64,000 nt of DNA from Melioribacteraceae bacterium (GTDB taxonomy: Bacteria; Bacteroidota; Ignavibacteria; Ignavibacteriales; Melioribacteraceae): positions 1-64,000 of the forward strand of contig WGCV01000042.1 in NCBI GenBank assembly GCA_015493615.1, given 5' to 3'. Both the position numbers and the translations under genes were made by a program. Below are positions 27,238 to 35,996 of this stretch, piece by piece (the first letter of the stretch is position 1; each line of letters begins with the position of its first letter). A model generated the notes under the pieces. It saw nothing but the letters and a program-made list of their open reading frames with translations. It did not search any database and was not told the origin of the DNA.

Positions 27238-28161
27238 TTAGGTATCCAAAAGATTAATAACGCTCTCTGCCAAAACGGGTAATTCGGTTGACTCATCAAC
27301 ATTAATCCAATTGATTCTCTCATCCCGTCTGAACCATGTCAACTGCCTTTTGGCGTAACGGCGTGTGTTTCTTTTAATAAGTTCGATTGCTCTATCGAGT
27401 GAAATTTTGCCGTTGAGAAAATCAAAAATCTCTTTATATCCTACCGTGTTGAGCGCGTTCATATCTTTTGTAAATCCTTCGTTCAGTACCGATTTAACTT
27501 CTTCGACCAATCCCGACTCAATCATTTGCTCAACCCGTTTTTCAATTCGTGAATAAAGTTTTTCCCGCTCCCAATTTAATCCGAATTGGAAAAAACTTAA
27601 GTCGTCTTCCCTTTTGTAATCAAGATGAAAATCTTTAATCGATTTACCGGTAAGTTTATTTACTTCGAGCGCGCGTATTACTCGCTTCCAGTTTTGTGGA
27701 AGAAGCTCTGCGGCGGCGACAGGGTCTTTAAACCGAAGCATTTCGTAAAGATATTCGTTACCTTTTTTCTCCCTCAGATTAATCAGCTCCGCTCTGAATT
27801 CCGGTTCAGTTTCCACTTCGTTAAAAATGCCATCTACAATTGCTTTTATGTAAAGCCCTGAACCTCCCACTACGACAGGGATTTTTCCGAGCGCGTGAAG
27901 CGATTCAATTACAGTCAGCGCCTCGGTTTCAAATCTGCTGACATTATATTCTTCGTTAATATCGAGATAATCAATAAAGTGATGTTTAACCCGGGATAGT
28001 TCCTCTTGCGTAGGTTTAGCCGTTCCTATATTGAGTTTTCTGTAAAGCTGCCGGCTGTCGGCGGAAATAATCTCAGTTTGCAGACGTTCTGCAATTTCAA
28101 TTCCCAAAGAAGTTTTTCCTGACGCCGTAGGTCCCAGAATTACAATTACTCTCCGCTCCAT
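27238..28161 (-). CDS. miaA: tRNA dimethylallyltransferase
   Basis: A 307-residue enzyme that adds a dimethylallyl group to A37 of tRNAs reading UNN codons. GPTASGKTSLGIEIA is the P-loop; ISADSRQLYRKLNIGTAKP and VVVGGSGLYIKAIVDG are family signatures; ALNTVGYKEIFDFLNG and RRYAKRQLTWFRR occur near the C-terminus. Its ATG overlaps the end of pcm by 16 nt, so the two are co-translated. Confidence 0.97.
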   Translation of the reverse strand: MERRVIVILGPTASGKTSLGIEIAERLQTEIISADSRQLYRKLNIGTAKPTQEELSRVKHHFIDYLDINEEYNVSRFETEALTVIESLHALGKIPVVVGGSGLYIKAIVDGIFNEVETEPEFRAELINLREKKGNEYLYEMLRFKDPVAAAELLPQNWKRVIRALEVNKLTGKSIKDFHLDYKREDDLSFFQFGLNWEREKLYSRIEKRVEQMIESGLVEEVKSVLNEGFTKDMNALNTVGYKEIFDFLNGKISLDRAIELIKRNTRRYAKRQLTWFRRDERINWINVDESTELPVLAESVINLLDT

Positions 28162-28781
28162 CCTTCCCTGCCGATTAGAGGAACAAATGAAAAATTAGGA
28201 ACTTCAGTTGTATCGAATTTATCTTCTGCCGTTTTATCGATAATCATCATTGACTGTTTCTCTTTATCGCCGATTGGAATTACCATTCGTCCGCCGACCT
28301 TCAGTTGTTTCCTCAAATTTTCAGGGACAGCCGGACCGCCGGCGGTAACAATAATTTTATCATAAGGCGCAAATTCATTCCAGCCGATTGTTCCGTCGCC
28401 GTAGCGCATCATTATTCTGAACGGGAGTTTGTCGAAAAGCAAAAGAGTCCGGTTGTAAATTTCCAAGTTCCTTTCAATTGTAAAAACCTTTGCTCCCATT
28501 GCCGCAAGAATAGCGCCCTGAAAACCGGAACCGGTTCCGATTTCCAGAACCTTGTCATCCTTCTTGATTGAAAGCGCCTGCGTCATAAAAGCCACTGTGT
28601 ATGGCTGTGAAATTGTCTGCCCGAAGCCAATCGGAAGAGCGCCGTTTTTGTAAGCGTGAATTTTAAGCGCGTCCGGAACAAAAAGAGAGCGGTCAACTTT
28701 ATCAAAAGCATCCAGTACCTTTTCGTCCGTAATACCCTCGCTTCGTAATTCTTCAATTAATTCTTTTTTACTGCTGCCCAT
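28146..28781 (-). CDS. pcm: Protein-L-isoaspartate O-methyltransferase
   Basis: A 211-residue SAM-dependent methyltransferase that repairs isoaspartyl residues in damaged proteins. PIGFGQTISQPYTVAFMTQ carries the substrate-binding TISQP motif; VLEIGTGSGFQGAILA is the SAM-binding loop; DKIIVTAGGPAVPE and LKVGGRMVIPIG follow. Upstream of miaA with a 16-nt overlap. Confidence 0.96.
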   Translation of the reverse strand: MGSSKKELIEELRSEGITDEKVLDAFDKVDRSLFVPDALKIHAYKNGALPIGFGQTISQPYTVAFMTQALSIKKDDKVLEIGTGSGFQGAILAAMGAKVFTIERNLEIYNRTLLLFDKLPFRIMMRYGDGTIGWNEFAPYDKIIVTAGGPAVPENLRKQLKVGGRMVIPIGDKEKQSMMIIDKTAEDKFDTTEVPNFSFVPLIGREGWSGE

Positions 28782-28840
28782 TTTCCGTTTTTTCTTTTTG
28801 CAAAGATAAAAAAGAATAACTCAAATAATTACGAAATATT

Positions 28841-28955
28841 AAAACCAAAATTGTCATTAATAAATTTTTCAATCAATCGGAAATTTCAGATGATGAATAG
28901 TTTATTGTAGCACAGTTTGCTTAGTGAAGCGGGCAAACTGTGTTTTGGTTATTTG
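28841..28955. repeat. Family C repeat, copy C3 (diverged)
   Basis: Starts AACCAAAATTGTCATTAA and carries TTATTGTAGCACAGTTTGC with a paired GCAAACTGTG; the hairpin sequence differs from C1/C2 (GTAGCACAG instead of GTAGCGTAG) while position and flanks are conserved. C4a has the same GTAGCACAG variant. Confidence 0.65.
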
Positions 28956-28988
28956 TGTAAAAAAACTCAAATAATTACTAAATATTAG

Positions 28989-29154
28989 AAGGCTTTGCAT
29001 AACCCCGAAATTTGTCATTCTGATCCTCCGCCAAGGCGAAGCGGGAGAAGAATCTCAAAACCGGTAATAGTACCGAATTTAGAGATATTTCGGACGGCTC
29101 TCACTCCGCCTTGGCGGACTCAATATGACAATTTTAGGTTTTGCAAAGGTCTCT
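28989..29154. repeat. Family A repeat, copy A2 (inverted orientation)
   Basis: Runs AAGGCTTTGCATAACC to TTGCAAAGGTCTCT, the reverse orientation of A1, with ATGACA and CCGGTAATAG in the interior. TA dinucleotides flank both ends. Confidence 0.85.
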
Positions 29155-29200
29155 ATTAAATCATTCCAAAAACACAAAATTACCTATTGAGGTAAACCGC

Positions 29201-29315
29201 AATCCGCCTCACCGGAAAACTTGCAGATGCTGAGTTTTCAAAAGCGGTTTAACTACTAAGGTTAAACCCTAGTGAGATTGCCACACCCCGATTTCATCGG
29301 GGTTCGCAATGACAG
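29201..29315. repeat. Family B repeat, copy B1a
   Basis: Contains CTCACCGGAAAAC, GCGGTTTAAC and GTGAGATTGCCAC, then a hairpin (ACCCCGAT/ATCGGGGT) and TCGCAATGACAG. The same order occurs in B2 and B3. Confidence 0.75.
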
Positions 29316-29347
29316 TTTGTTTTTTTGCCCTGTCTCGTCATAGTCAG

Positions 29348-29420
29348 CGTCATTACGAGGAGCGGAGCGACGAACTTGCCCTGACCGTTTTTGGGTTGGG
29401 GGTAATCTCACCGGAAAACA
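29348..29420. repeat. Family B repeat, copy B1b (partial)
   Basis: Starts CGTCATTACGAGGAGCGGAG and includes GTAATCTCACCGGAAAAC, the beginning of the family B unit. Confidence 0.65.
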
Positions 29421-29447
29421 AGCTAATGACCAGTAACTGATTTTTCA

Positions 29448-30179
29448 TTACCAAGTTCCGCTTAAGCTGACTCCCGGAGGATTAGTTATTATTCGATAGA
29501 GAATAAACAAATCGATTGGAAGTCCGACCAAGAAACCGGTCATTTTTCCGTTTTTATCCGTTTCGAGAGCGACTTGTTCAATTTCATCCAAAGAAAAAGA
29601 CTTGGTTGCCTGCTTAGTAAAAAGAAAGAGCTTGGGCAAATTGGTTAATTCGGATTTGTCGAATATGGGAAAATCAGGCTTCTGTATAAATTCACTTATT
29701 CTATTGATTTTGAAAAGGTAGCCGTTCGCCGAAGTTATCCGCTTCACTTTTCGCAACTGAATATGTTCAACCAAAGATTGTTTAACCTGGTAAAAAATAT
29801 CTTCTTTTCCAAAACCTAAAAAGTTTTCCTCCTTCTTTTCTCCATCCGTCGTAAATATTACAATCTCCTCATCTAACCGAGGAAACTGATCACTAATATG
29901 AAAAGATTTTAAGTAATTTTGGTAACGGTAATAATAAGTGTTTTGAAAAGGAGGCTCAAACTTTAGGAAGTTCCCGACAATCGAATCGCCCTTTTTCAAG
30001 GAGATTTTTATCTCGTCCCCTTTTTTTAGATTTTGAAAATGCCCATATTTTACAGCTTTGTAATCAGGCTTTATTGCATCGGTTACCGCCCCGATTCCCA
30101 GCCCGATTAAACTGCATCCGTTCAGAATAAGAGAAATAACGATAAGAATAGAGGGCGCCAAATATTTTTTTATTTTCAT
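29448..30179 (-). CDS. Predicted lipoprotein of unknown function
   Basis: A 243-residue protein I do not recognise. The N-terminus MKIKKYLAPSILIVISLILNGC is a signal peptide with a lipobox (LNGC), so it should be a lipoprotein. The rest is a mixed alpha/beta soluble region with repeated short strand-turn-strand units that look like a small-barrel (GDEIKISLKKGDSIVGNF). A hydrophobic stretch (GFLVGLPIDLFILYRI) lies near the C-terminus. The ATG at 30179 is chosen because TTGAGGT lies at normal distance; an upstream TTG in frame would add four residues. It is monocistronic, diverges from the NifX-like gene, and sits beside repeat DNA. Confidence 0.75.
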   Translation of the reverse strand: MKIKKYLAPSILIVISLILNGCSLIGLGIGAVTDAIKPDYKAVKYGHFQNLKKGDEIKISLKKGDSIVGNFLKFEPPFQNTYYYRYQNYLKSFHISDQFPRLDEEIVIFTTDGEKKEENFLGFGKEDIFYQVKQSLVEHIQLRKVKRITSANGYLFKINRISEFIQKPDFPIFDKSELTNLPKLFLFTKQATKSFSLDEIEQVALETDKNGKMTGFLVGLPIDLFILYRIITNPPGVSLSGTW

Positions 30180-30429
30180 GGCATACCTCAATAATTAGTT
30201 AAAGAAATTTTCCGGAAAATGTTTGATTTGTGATTTATTTGAATAAATTTAAATATTATTCCGGTTTTTGTCAAATTGATTAATAGCTTCATAGTTTTTC
30301 ATTGTTTTGAATTTCAATCTTGAAAAAAAATCAATTATATGTTGTTTAATTTTGGGGATTAAAATATTTTTAAATATTAGAATTTTATTAATAGATAAAT
30401 TTATCCGAATAATAGCAATGGAGATAGAA

Positions 30430-30897
30430 ATGAAAATAATGTTAGCAACAGACGGAAACAGTTTAGAGAGCAAAATGGCAAAAAGATTCGGTCATGCAGC
30501 GTATTATTTAATTTACGATACCGAAACAAAAGAAATAGACGCTCGGGAAAATTTCGGGCATGACGATAATCACTCTTCTCTGATCGATTTGGTCAATGAA
30601 GGAGTAACTCATTTTATTATTGGAAACATAGGCCCGAATGCCTTTGATGTGTTAAAAAGCAGAAACGCCAAAATTTTTCTTGCAAGATTAATGACCGGGC
30701 AAGAAGCTCTTGATAAATTTATGAATAATGAACTTGAAGAGCTTGAAAAATCAACGCTTCCCAAAAGCATTGAAGACCACCGGGGAGAACATCACCGGCA
30801 CGCTGGACAAGGTATGGGAAAAGGCTTAGGACACGGAATGGGACGCGAAATGGGACGAGGTCGCGGCGGCGGAGGTGGAAGACATCATCACGGATAA
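30430..30897 (+). CDS. NifX/NifB-type dinitrogenase Fe-Mo cofactor-binding protein with His/Gly-rich tail
   Basis: A 155-residue protein. Residues 1-105 match the NifB/NifX cofactor-carrier fold (MKIMLATDGNSLESKMAKRFG, then GVTHFIIGNIGPNAFDVL), which binds Fe-S/Mo cluster precursors. The last ~40 residues are unlike the family core: rich in Gly, His, Arg and Met, ending GGGGGRHHHG. No nif gene is near, and stand-alone proteins of this family occur widely in anaerobes that do not fix nitrogen. The ATG at 30430 is chosen because GGAGATAG lies seven bases upstream and the domain begins there. An upstream in-frame ATG at 30307 would add a hydrophobic, AT-rich segment and is unlikely. Confidence 0.88.
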   Translation: MKIMLATDGNSLESKMAKRFGHAAYYLIYDTETKEIDARENFGHDDNHSSLIDLVNEGVTHFIIGNIGPNAFDVLKSRNAKIFLARLMTGQEALDKFMNNELEELEKSTLPKSIEDHRGEHHRHAGQGMGKGLGHGMGREMGRGRGGGGGRHHHG

Positions 30898-30960
30898 GCT
30901 GGGATTGGAGAAATAAACGTAGAGGAGAAAGTCGCAAATTATGTTTTAGAATTCGCCGCG

Positions 30961-31079
30961 GCGGATTCACCGGAAAACTCGCAGATGCTTAATATTCAAA
31001 AGCGGTTTAACGAGTTAGGTTGAACACCGGAGAGATTGCCACGCCAATTTGCTTTCACAAATTGTCTCGCAATGACAGA
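30961..31079. repeat. Family B repeat, copy B2a
   Basis: TTCACCGGAAAACTCGCAGATG, GCGGTTTAACGAG, GAGATTGCCACG, a hairpin (AATTTGC/CAAATT-type) and CTCGCAATGACAGAG follow the same plan as B1a. Confidence 0.75.
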
Positions 31080-31095
31080 GTGTTTTTAAATATCA

Positions 31096-31160
31096 ACGTC
31101 ATTGCGAGGAACGTTAGTGACGAAGTAATCTCACTAGAAAACTCACCGTTTGTGATTTTT
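31096..31160. repeat. Family B repeat, copy B2b (partial)
   Basis: CGTCATTGCGAGGAACG followed by GTAATCTCACTAGAAAACTC, again the beginning of a unit, ending before the second arm. Confidence 0.65.
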
Positions 31161-31451
31161 CAGAACTGGTTTAGCTGAGAATAAAGCAAACAACTCCGTT
31201 GGAGTGTTACCTCTATAAAAAGAAGTGCATTATCATCTCCTTACAACTGTTGTTTTTATAACAGAGAACAATCCGTCCTATATAAAATTAATTAAATAGA
31301 GCTGTTTCAACTAATTTTATTTGAATTATCAAGCGAATATTTCACATCCTCTAAAATTTTATTTTCTTTTATTTCAATAACTTAGAGGAATTCTCATCTG
31401 TTTTGTCATTGGACATGTTGTATTTTAAAAATTTATTAATAATATTTGTCC

Positions 31452-31598
31452 ATGCAATTGACGCAAAATAAAATAGCGCAAATTTCAATTTTAACCGACC
31501 GGAACGATAAAATCGTCTTCGATTTTATTCTATCCTCTCTATTTATTTTTATCCTTCTCGGGATGATGTGGTTTATGCCGCACTGCCCGATTATCTAA
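31452..31598 (+). CDS. Possible small membrane protein (48 aa), uncertain
   Basis: An open frame MQLTQNKIAQISILTDRN... ends ...MPHCPII, with a predicted single TM helix (DFILSSLFIFILLGMMWF, about residues 24-41). There is no evident Shine-Dalgarno sequence. Coding is suggested only by the charged N-terminus followed by a compact hydrophobic helix and the position ahead of the SusC gene. It could equally be chance. Confidence 0.2.
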   Translation: MQLTQNKIAQISILTDRNDKIVFDFILSSLFIFILLGMMWFMPHCPII

Positions 31599-31736
31599 TT
31601 TTTTAAACCAAAATATTATCTAATTACAATCGGGCTTTTAAGACGGACTTAACAAGCAATGGTAACTTATTATCAATTTCAAAGGAAAAATGAAAAACAA
31701 CAAAAAATATCAACAAAAAAATGGAGGCTTTGCCTT

Positions 31737-34643
31737 ATGAAACAGTTCTACAAAATAGCGACTGTTTTCTTATTTGCAGTATCCGTTACCATTGCACAAT
31801 CTCTAAACATTAACGGAAGAGTTTACGACAAGAAAACAGGCGAAAATCTGGTTGGCGCTAACATAATTGTTAAAGGCACCAACTTAGGAACAATCACAGA
31901 CTTGGATGGCAATTTTAAGATCAAATTGCCAAATTCAAAAAAAGCGACATTGGTGGTAAGCTACATCGGCTACAAAACCAAATCCGTGAAAGTAACTTCG
32001 GATAATCCCGAAATTACGATTGGTTTGGCGCCGGACGTTCTGAAAACATCCGAGGTGGTTATTTCGGGACTTGCTTCAACCGTAAAAAGGGTTAACCTTG
32101 CCAATTCCGTCGGGACAATCTCAAACAAGGAATTATCGATGGTACCGACTCAAACGCTTGACGCCGACCTTTACGGCAAGGTAGCGGGAGTTTCCGTCAG
32201 CGCTAATTCCGGCGCACCCGGAGGCGGAATCTCGGTTAATCTGCGAGGCGTTACCACAATTAACGCGGCAAATCAGCCGCTTTACATTATTGACGGTGTG
32301 ATTATCGATAACAGCGCGACGCAATCGGGCGTGAATGCCGTAACCAAAGCGACCGGAGGCGGAAGCACAAATTACCAGGATAATCCAGTTAACCGCGTAG
32401 CCGATTTAATTCCCGACGACATAGAATCAATCGAAATCTTGAAAGGTTCAAGCGCGGCGGCAATTTACGGCTCAAAGGCATCCAACGGCGTAGTAATTAT
32501 TAAAACCAAAATGGGGAAAGCGGGAAAAACAAAAGTTACTTTCCGCCAGCAAATTGGTTTTAACGAGTTATCAAAAAAACTCGGAAGCAGAAAATTTACA
32601 GCCGAAACCGCGCTTGCATCGTTCGGACAGCGGGGACTGGAAGAATTTAATAAAGGAAAAACTTACGATCACGAGGAAGAACTTTACGGCAACAAAGGTT
32701 TAATTTCACAATCATCAATCGGGATTTCCGGCGGAAGCGAAAAATCAAGATATTTTCTTTCCGTTTACAATCAGATTAACAACGGAATAATCAATAACAC
32801 AGGGTACAAAAAACAAGGTGTGCGACTCAATATCGGGCATCAGCTTTCCGATAAAGTCCATGTAAGTCTTTACACAAACTACATCAAATCAAGCGCGGAC
32901 AGAGGCTTGACTAACAATGACAATTCCGGAACATCCTACGGAATGGCGTTAACCGGAACTCCCAATTTCTTAAACCTTCTCCCGACAAACGGAGTTTATC
33001 CCGAAAACCCGTTCATTAATTCAAATCCGCTTCAAACGGCGGCATTGATGACAAACAACGAAAAAGTTGACAGAACTCTTGTTTCGTCTAATATCAAAAT
33101 TAATCTTTTCAAAAACGCAAAACAGCTTTTAGATGTTCTTGTTTTGGGCGGAATAGATTATTATTCCCAAGTTAACAAAGCTGTTTTCCCCCGCGAGTTG
33201 CAGTTTGAAGCAGCCAGTTCGCAACCGGGGACTTCAATTCTCGGACAAACAAGTTCATTCAACAATAACCTTTACCTGAACTTAATCCACAATTATTTTT
33301 ACTCCAAGACGATTAATTTTGAAACATCGCTCGGACTACAATTCGAGAACAAAGATTATAATCACACGCTTGCGGTGGGAGAAGATTTAATCATCGGGCA
33401 GGAAAATGTTGACCAGTCGGCGAGCGTATCGGTTGACCAAACCCGTCTGATTCAGCACGACCGCGGCTTTTACATTCAGGAAGAAGTGAATATTAGCGAC
33501 ATCTACTTTTTAACGGCGGGAATCAGAGGCGACGCGAGCAGTTCCAACGGCGATGTGAATAAATATTTCCTTTTCCCGAAAACATCCGCGTCCGTCCGTC
33601 TTTCTAAATTTGATTTCTGGGATGGAATAAATTGGATTTTCCCGGAATTCAAAATCAGAGCCGCTTACGGAAAAACGGGCAATTCCCCTATTCCGGGCGC
33701 CAAATATTCTTCATTCGTTCCGGCAAATATCAGCGGCGGCGGCGGATTGATTCCTGCCACATTAAGAGGAAATCCGAACATAGAGCCGGAAAAAACATCT
33801 GAAATTGAAACCGGATTCGACGCTACTCTTTTCGGCGGCTCCGGCACATTTGAGTTCAGCTATTACAACCGCGATATATCCGATCTTATTCTTTTCAGAA
33901 ATCTTCCTCCTTCCACAGGTTACGAGCAGGAAGTGATTAACGGCGGAAGTATGCGCACATACGGATTCGAAGCGTCTCTCGGCTGGGCATTTGCAGATGA
34001 AAAAGATTTCTCATGGAATTCAAGAGTTAACTTCTACAAAACTCATTCCGAGATTACACACCTTGACGTTCCCGCATTCAACACAATCGGATTTGCGGAT
34101 ATTCTCGGAAGATTCCGCGTGGAAGAAGGAAAATCTGCGACACAAATAGTAGGATTGGAAAACGGCGTTTTAAAACAAATCGGCGATGAAACTCCCGACT
34201 TCCAGATGTCGTTGTACAACACAATGAACTGGAATAATTTTGATTTCAGTTTCCTTCTCGATTGGAAGAAGGGAGGCGACATTCTTAATCTTACGCGGCT
34301 TCTTTCAGATTTGTACGGAACCACTCCCGACTTGGACACGCCGGAAGGCGCGGCGCGCGCGGCGGCGTTCGGAAAAACGACTCATCAGTTAGTCGAGGAC
34401 GGCTCTTATCTTAAACTGCGTGAAGTAAGCTTAGGCTACACTTTTAGTCAAAATTACTTCGGCAATATTTTTAAGAAAATCAGAGTTGGAATATCGGGAC
34501 GAAATTTGATTACAATTTCCCCTTACTCAAGTTACGATCCGGAAGTAAGTAACTTCGGTAACCGCGCTATCGGGCGTTCGATTGAAGTAGCTCCCTTCCC
34601 CGCTTCGCGAAGCTACTATTTTGACATTGCATTAGGATTATAA
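31737..34643 (+). CDS. SusC/RagA-type TonB-dependent outer-membrane transporter
   Basis: About 968 residues from the ATG at 31737, which has GGAGG upstream. The signal peptide (KIATVFLFAVSVTIAQS) precedes a carboxypeptidase-like regulatory domain (about 22-105; INGRVYDKKTGENLVGANI and LDGNFKI). The TonB plug domain follows (about 115-260; ADLYGKVAGV, then IYGSKASNGVVIIKT) and the rest is a 22-stranded beta-barrel ending in an aromatic-rich strand. It imports an unidentified ligand, usually oligosaccharide or peptide, using TonB energy. The SusD-like lipoprotein begins 17 nt downstream. No glycoside hydrolase or protease is attached to the pair, so the substrate cannot be inferred from context. 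Confidence 0.95.
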   Translation: MKQFYKIATVFLFAVSVTIAQSLNINGRVYDKKTGENLVGANIIVKGTNLGTITDLDGNFKIKLPNSKKATLVVSYIGYKTKSVKVTSDNPEITIGLAPDVLKTSEVVISGLASTVKRVNLANSVGTISNKELSMVPTQTLDADLYGKVAGVSVSANSGAPGGGISVNLRGVTTINAANQPLYIIDGVIIDNSATQSGVNAVTKATGGGSTNYQDNPVNRVADLIPDDIESIEILKGSSAAAIYGSKASNGVVIIKTKMGKAGKTKVTFRQQIGFNELSKKLGSRKFTAETALASFGQRGLEEFNKGKTYDHEEELYGNKGLISQSSIGISGGSEKSRYFLSVYNQINNGIINNTGYKKQGVRLNIGHQLSDKVHVSLYTNYIKSSADRGLTNNDNSGTSYGMALTGTPNFLNLLPTNGVYPENPFINSNPLQTAALMTNNEKVDRTLVSSNIKINLFKNAKQLLDVLVLGGIDYYSQVNKAVFPRELQFEAASSQPGTSILGQTSSFNNNLYLNLIHNYFYSKTINFETSLGLQFENKDYNHTLAVGEDLIIGQENVDQSASVSVDQTRLIQHDRGFYIQEEVNISDIYFLTAGIRGDASSSNGDVNKYFLFPKTSASVRLSKFDFWDGINWIFPEFKIRAAYGKTGNSPIPGAKYSSFVPANISGGGGLIPATLRGNPNIEPEKTSEIETGFDATLFGGSGTFEFSYYNRDISDLILFRNLPPSTGYEQEVINGGSMRTYGFEASLGWAFADEKDFSWNSRVNFYKTHSEITHLDVPAFNTIGFADILGRFRVEEGKSATQIVGLENGVLKQIGDETPDFQMSLYNTMNWNNFDFSFLLDWKKGGDILNLTRLLSDLYGTTPDLDTPEGAARAAAFGKTTHQLVEDGSYLKLREVSLGYTFSQNYFGNIFKKIRVGISGRNLITISPYSSYDPEVSNFGNRAIGRSIEVAPFPASRSYYFDIALGL

Positions 34644-34660
34644 GAATGGAGAAAATTAAG

Positions 34661-35938
34661 ATGAAAAATAAAATTATAAATAAATTGTTCGGGAACAAAC
34701 TTCTGTTTGCCGCAATTTTATCCGCGCTTCTTATTGCCGGATGCCAGGAAATGGATTTTGTTGATCCGAACGGACCGAGTTTGGAACAAACTACCGTTCA
34801 GACTTTAGTAACCGGAATTCAAGCCGGAGTTAGAATAAACCACGAATATTATTTAAGAGACGTTGCGGTAATCGGCAGGGAAGCTTACTATCTCGAACCT
34901 GCAGATCCGCGCTACACCGGGACCCTAATGGGAAAAGAAGGAACCGAGATGGATCCTTCCGGATTTCTCGTTGTTCGCCCCTGGTCTTCGCGCTACAGAG
35001 TAATCAGGGATTGTAACTTTTTAATCTCAAAAAACAATACAGGCGCAAACGGATTTGCAAAAACAATGAAAGCCTATCAGCTTTTGTTAAATCTTACCAT
35101 GACTTGGGACGGCGGAATCAGAGTAAACGTAAGCGGTGATACTCCCGGTCCCTTTGTCTCGAAAGACGATGCGCTCGCCTACATTTCCGCGTTACTCGAT
35201 GAAGCGAAAACCGATCTGGAAAACGCCGGTTCTTCCTTCGGCTTTACTCTGTCTGACGGTTTTGCCGATTTTTCAACTCCGCAGGAATTCATCAAGTTCA
35301 ATCGTGGATTAAAAGCGCGTGTGGAAATTTACCGTAAAAATTATAGCGACGCCCTCACAGCCCTTACAGAATCATTCGTTGATGTTTCAGCTCCGCTGAC
35401 AAAAGGCGTTTATCTTGACTACGGTACGGGAGTAGGCGATCAGCTCAATCCGATTTACGAAGTGCCGGACGCCTCGATTATTAAGCTGTTTGCGCATCCT
35501 TCTTTTATTGCTGATGCCGAAGCGGGAGATACGCGAGTCGCGGCAAAAACATATCATCGTTCATCGGCTACAACAATGGATGGTTTAACCGGAGAGTACG
35601 CTCAAACCGTTTCTTCAAGCAGTACGGCGCCCTTTCCCATTATCAGAAATGAGGAATTGATTCTTCTTAGAGCGGAAGCTAATGTCGGACTGGGGAATTA
35701 CTCCGCCGCGGAAACAGACGTTAACTTTATCAGAAACAGCGCGGGATTGCCGGATGTAACATTGGACGCTTCAAACGCGCTTGACGAAGTTCTGAAACAG
35801 AAAAGATATTCACTCTTTCTCGAAGGTTTTCGTTGGGTTGATTTGAGATTGTACAACAAGTTGGACGAATTACCGATAGACAGAACAGGCGATGTGGTTC
35901 ATGTACAGATGCCGGTTCCTTCAACGGAAAGCAATTAG
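34661..35938 (+). CDS. SusD/RagB-like surface lipoprotein
   Basis: A 425-residue lipoprotein. After a short basic start, LLFAAILSALLIAGC provides a signal peptide with lipobox (IAGC), followed by an Asp/Asn-rich linker. The remainder is helical SusD-like TPR text: RDCNFLISKNNTG, NRGLKARVEIYRKN and, near the C-terminus, IIRNEELILLRAEANVGLGNY and GFRWVDLRLYNKLDELP, both family hallmarks. It caps the SusC barrel and captures ligand. The second ATG (34661) is preferred because GGAG precedes it; the ATG at 34646 adds five residues. Confidence 0.93.
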   Translation: MKNKIINKLFGNKLLFAAILSALLIAGCQEMDFVDPNGPSLEQTTVQTLVTGIQAGVRINHEYYLRDVAVIGREAYYLEPADPRYTGTLMGKEGTEMDPSGFLVVRPWSSRYRVIRDCNFLISKNNTGANGFAKTMKAYQLLLNLTMTWDGGIRVNVSGDTPGPFVSKDDALAYISALLDEAKTDLENAGSSFGFTLSDGFADFSTPQEFIKFNRGLKARVEIYRKNYSDALTALTESFVDVSAPLTKGVYLDYGTGVGDQLNPIYEVPDASIIKLFAHPSFIADAEAGDTRVAAKTYHRSSATTMDGLTGEYAQTVSSSSTAPFPIIRNEELILLRAEANVGLGNYSAAETDVNFIRNSAGLPDVTLDASNALDEVLKQKRYSLFLEGFRWVDLRLYNKLDELPIDRTGDVVHVQMPVPSTESN

Positions 35939-35957
35939 TTTCATTCGCAATAGACAG

Positions 35958-35996
35958 CCGCAGAGCGCAACTTAAGCTTTGCGGTTGTTTTATTTT
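35958..35996 (+). terminator. Rho-independent terminator of the susC/susD pair
   Basis: CCGCAGAGC (35958-35966) pairs with GCTTTGCGG (35976-35984) including one G-T pair, loop of nine, followed by TTGTTTTATTTTTT. The thioredoxin gene converges on it from the other side. Confidence 0.75.

Larger units (their letters stand above)
28782..29447. other. Repeat cluster between pcm and lipoprotein gene
   Basis: The 666-bp space is almost completely tiled by one family C, one family A and two family B elements in succession. No ORF is supported. Any promoter for pcm must lie in the first ~60 bp next to 28781. Confidence 0.65.
30898..31736. other. 839-bp gene-free region upstream of the SusC gene
   Basis: The first ~270 bp carry family B repeats. 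The rest is AT-rich DNA that should contain the SusC/SusD promoter. A 48-codon frame (31452-31598) with one predicted membrane helix but no clear ribosome binding site is the only small-gene candidate. Confidence 0.55.

Noticed and set aside
30307-30429. Longer start for the NifX-like protein
   Set aside because: The added segment is AT-rich and hydrophobic, lacks an RBS, and precedes the domain start, which has its own GGAG.
31452-31598. 48-codon frame treated as a definite gene
   Set aside because: There is no Shine-Dalgarno sequence and no conservation could be tested, so it is listed only as low confidence.
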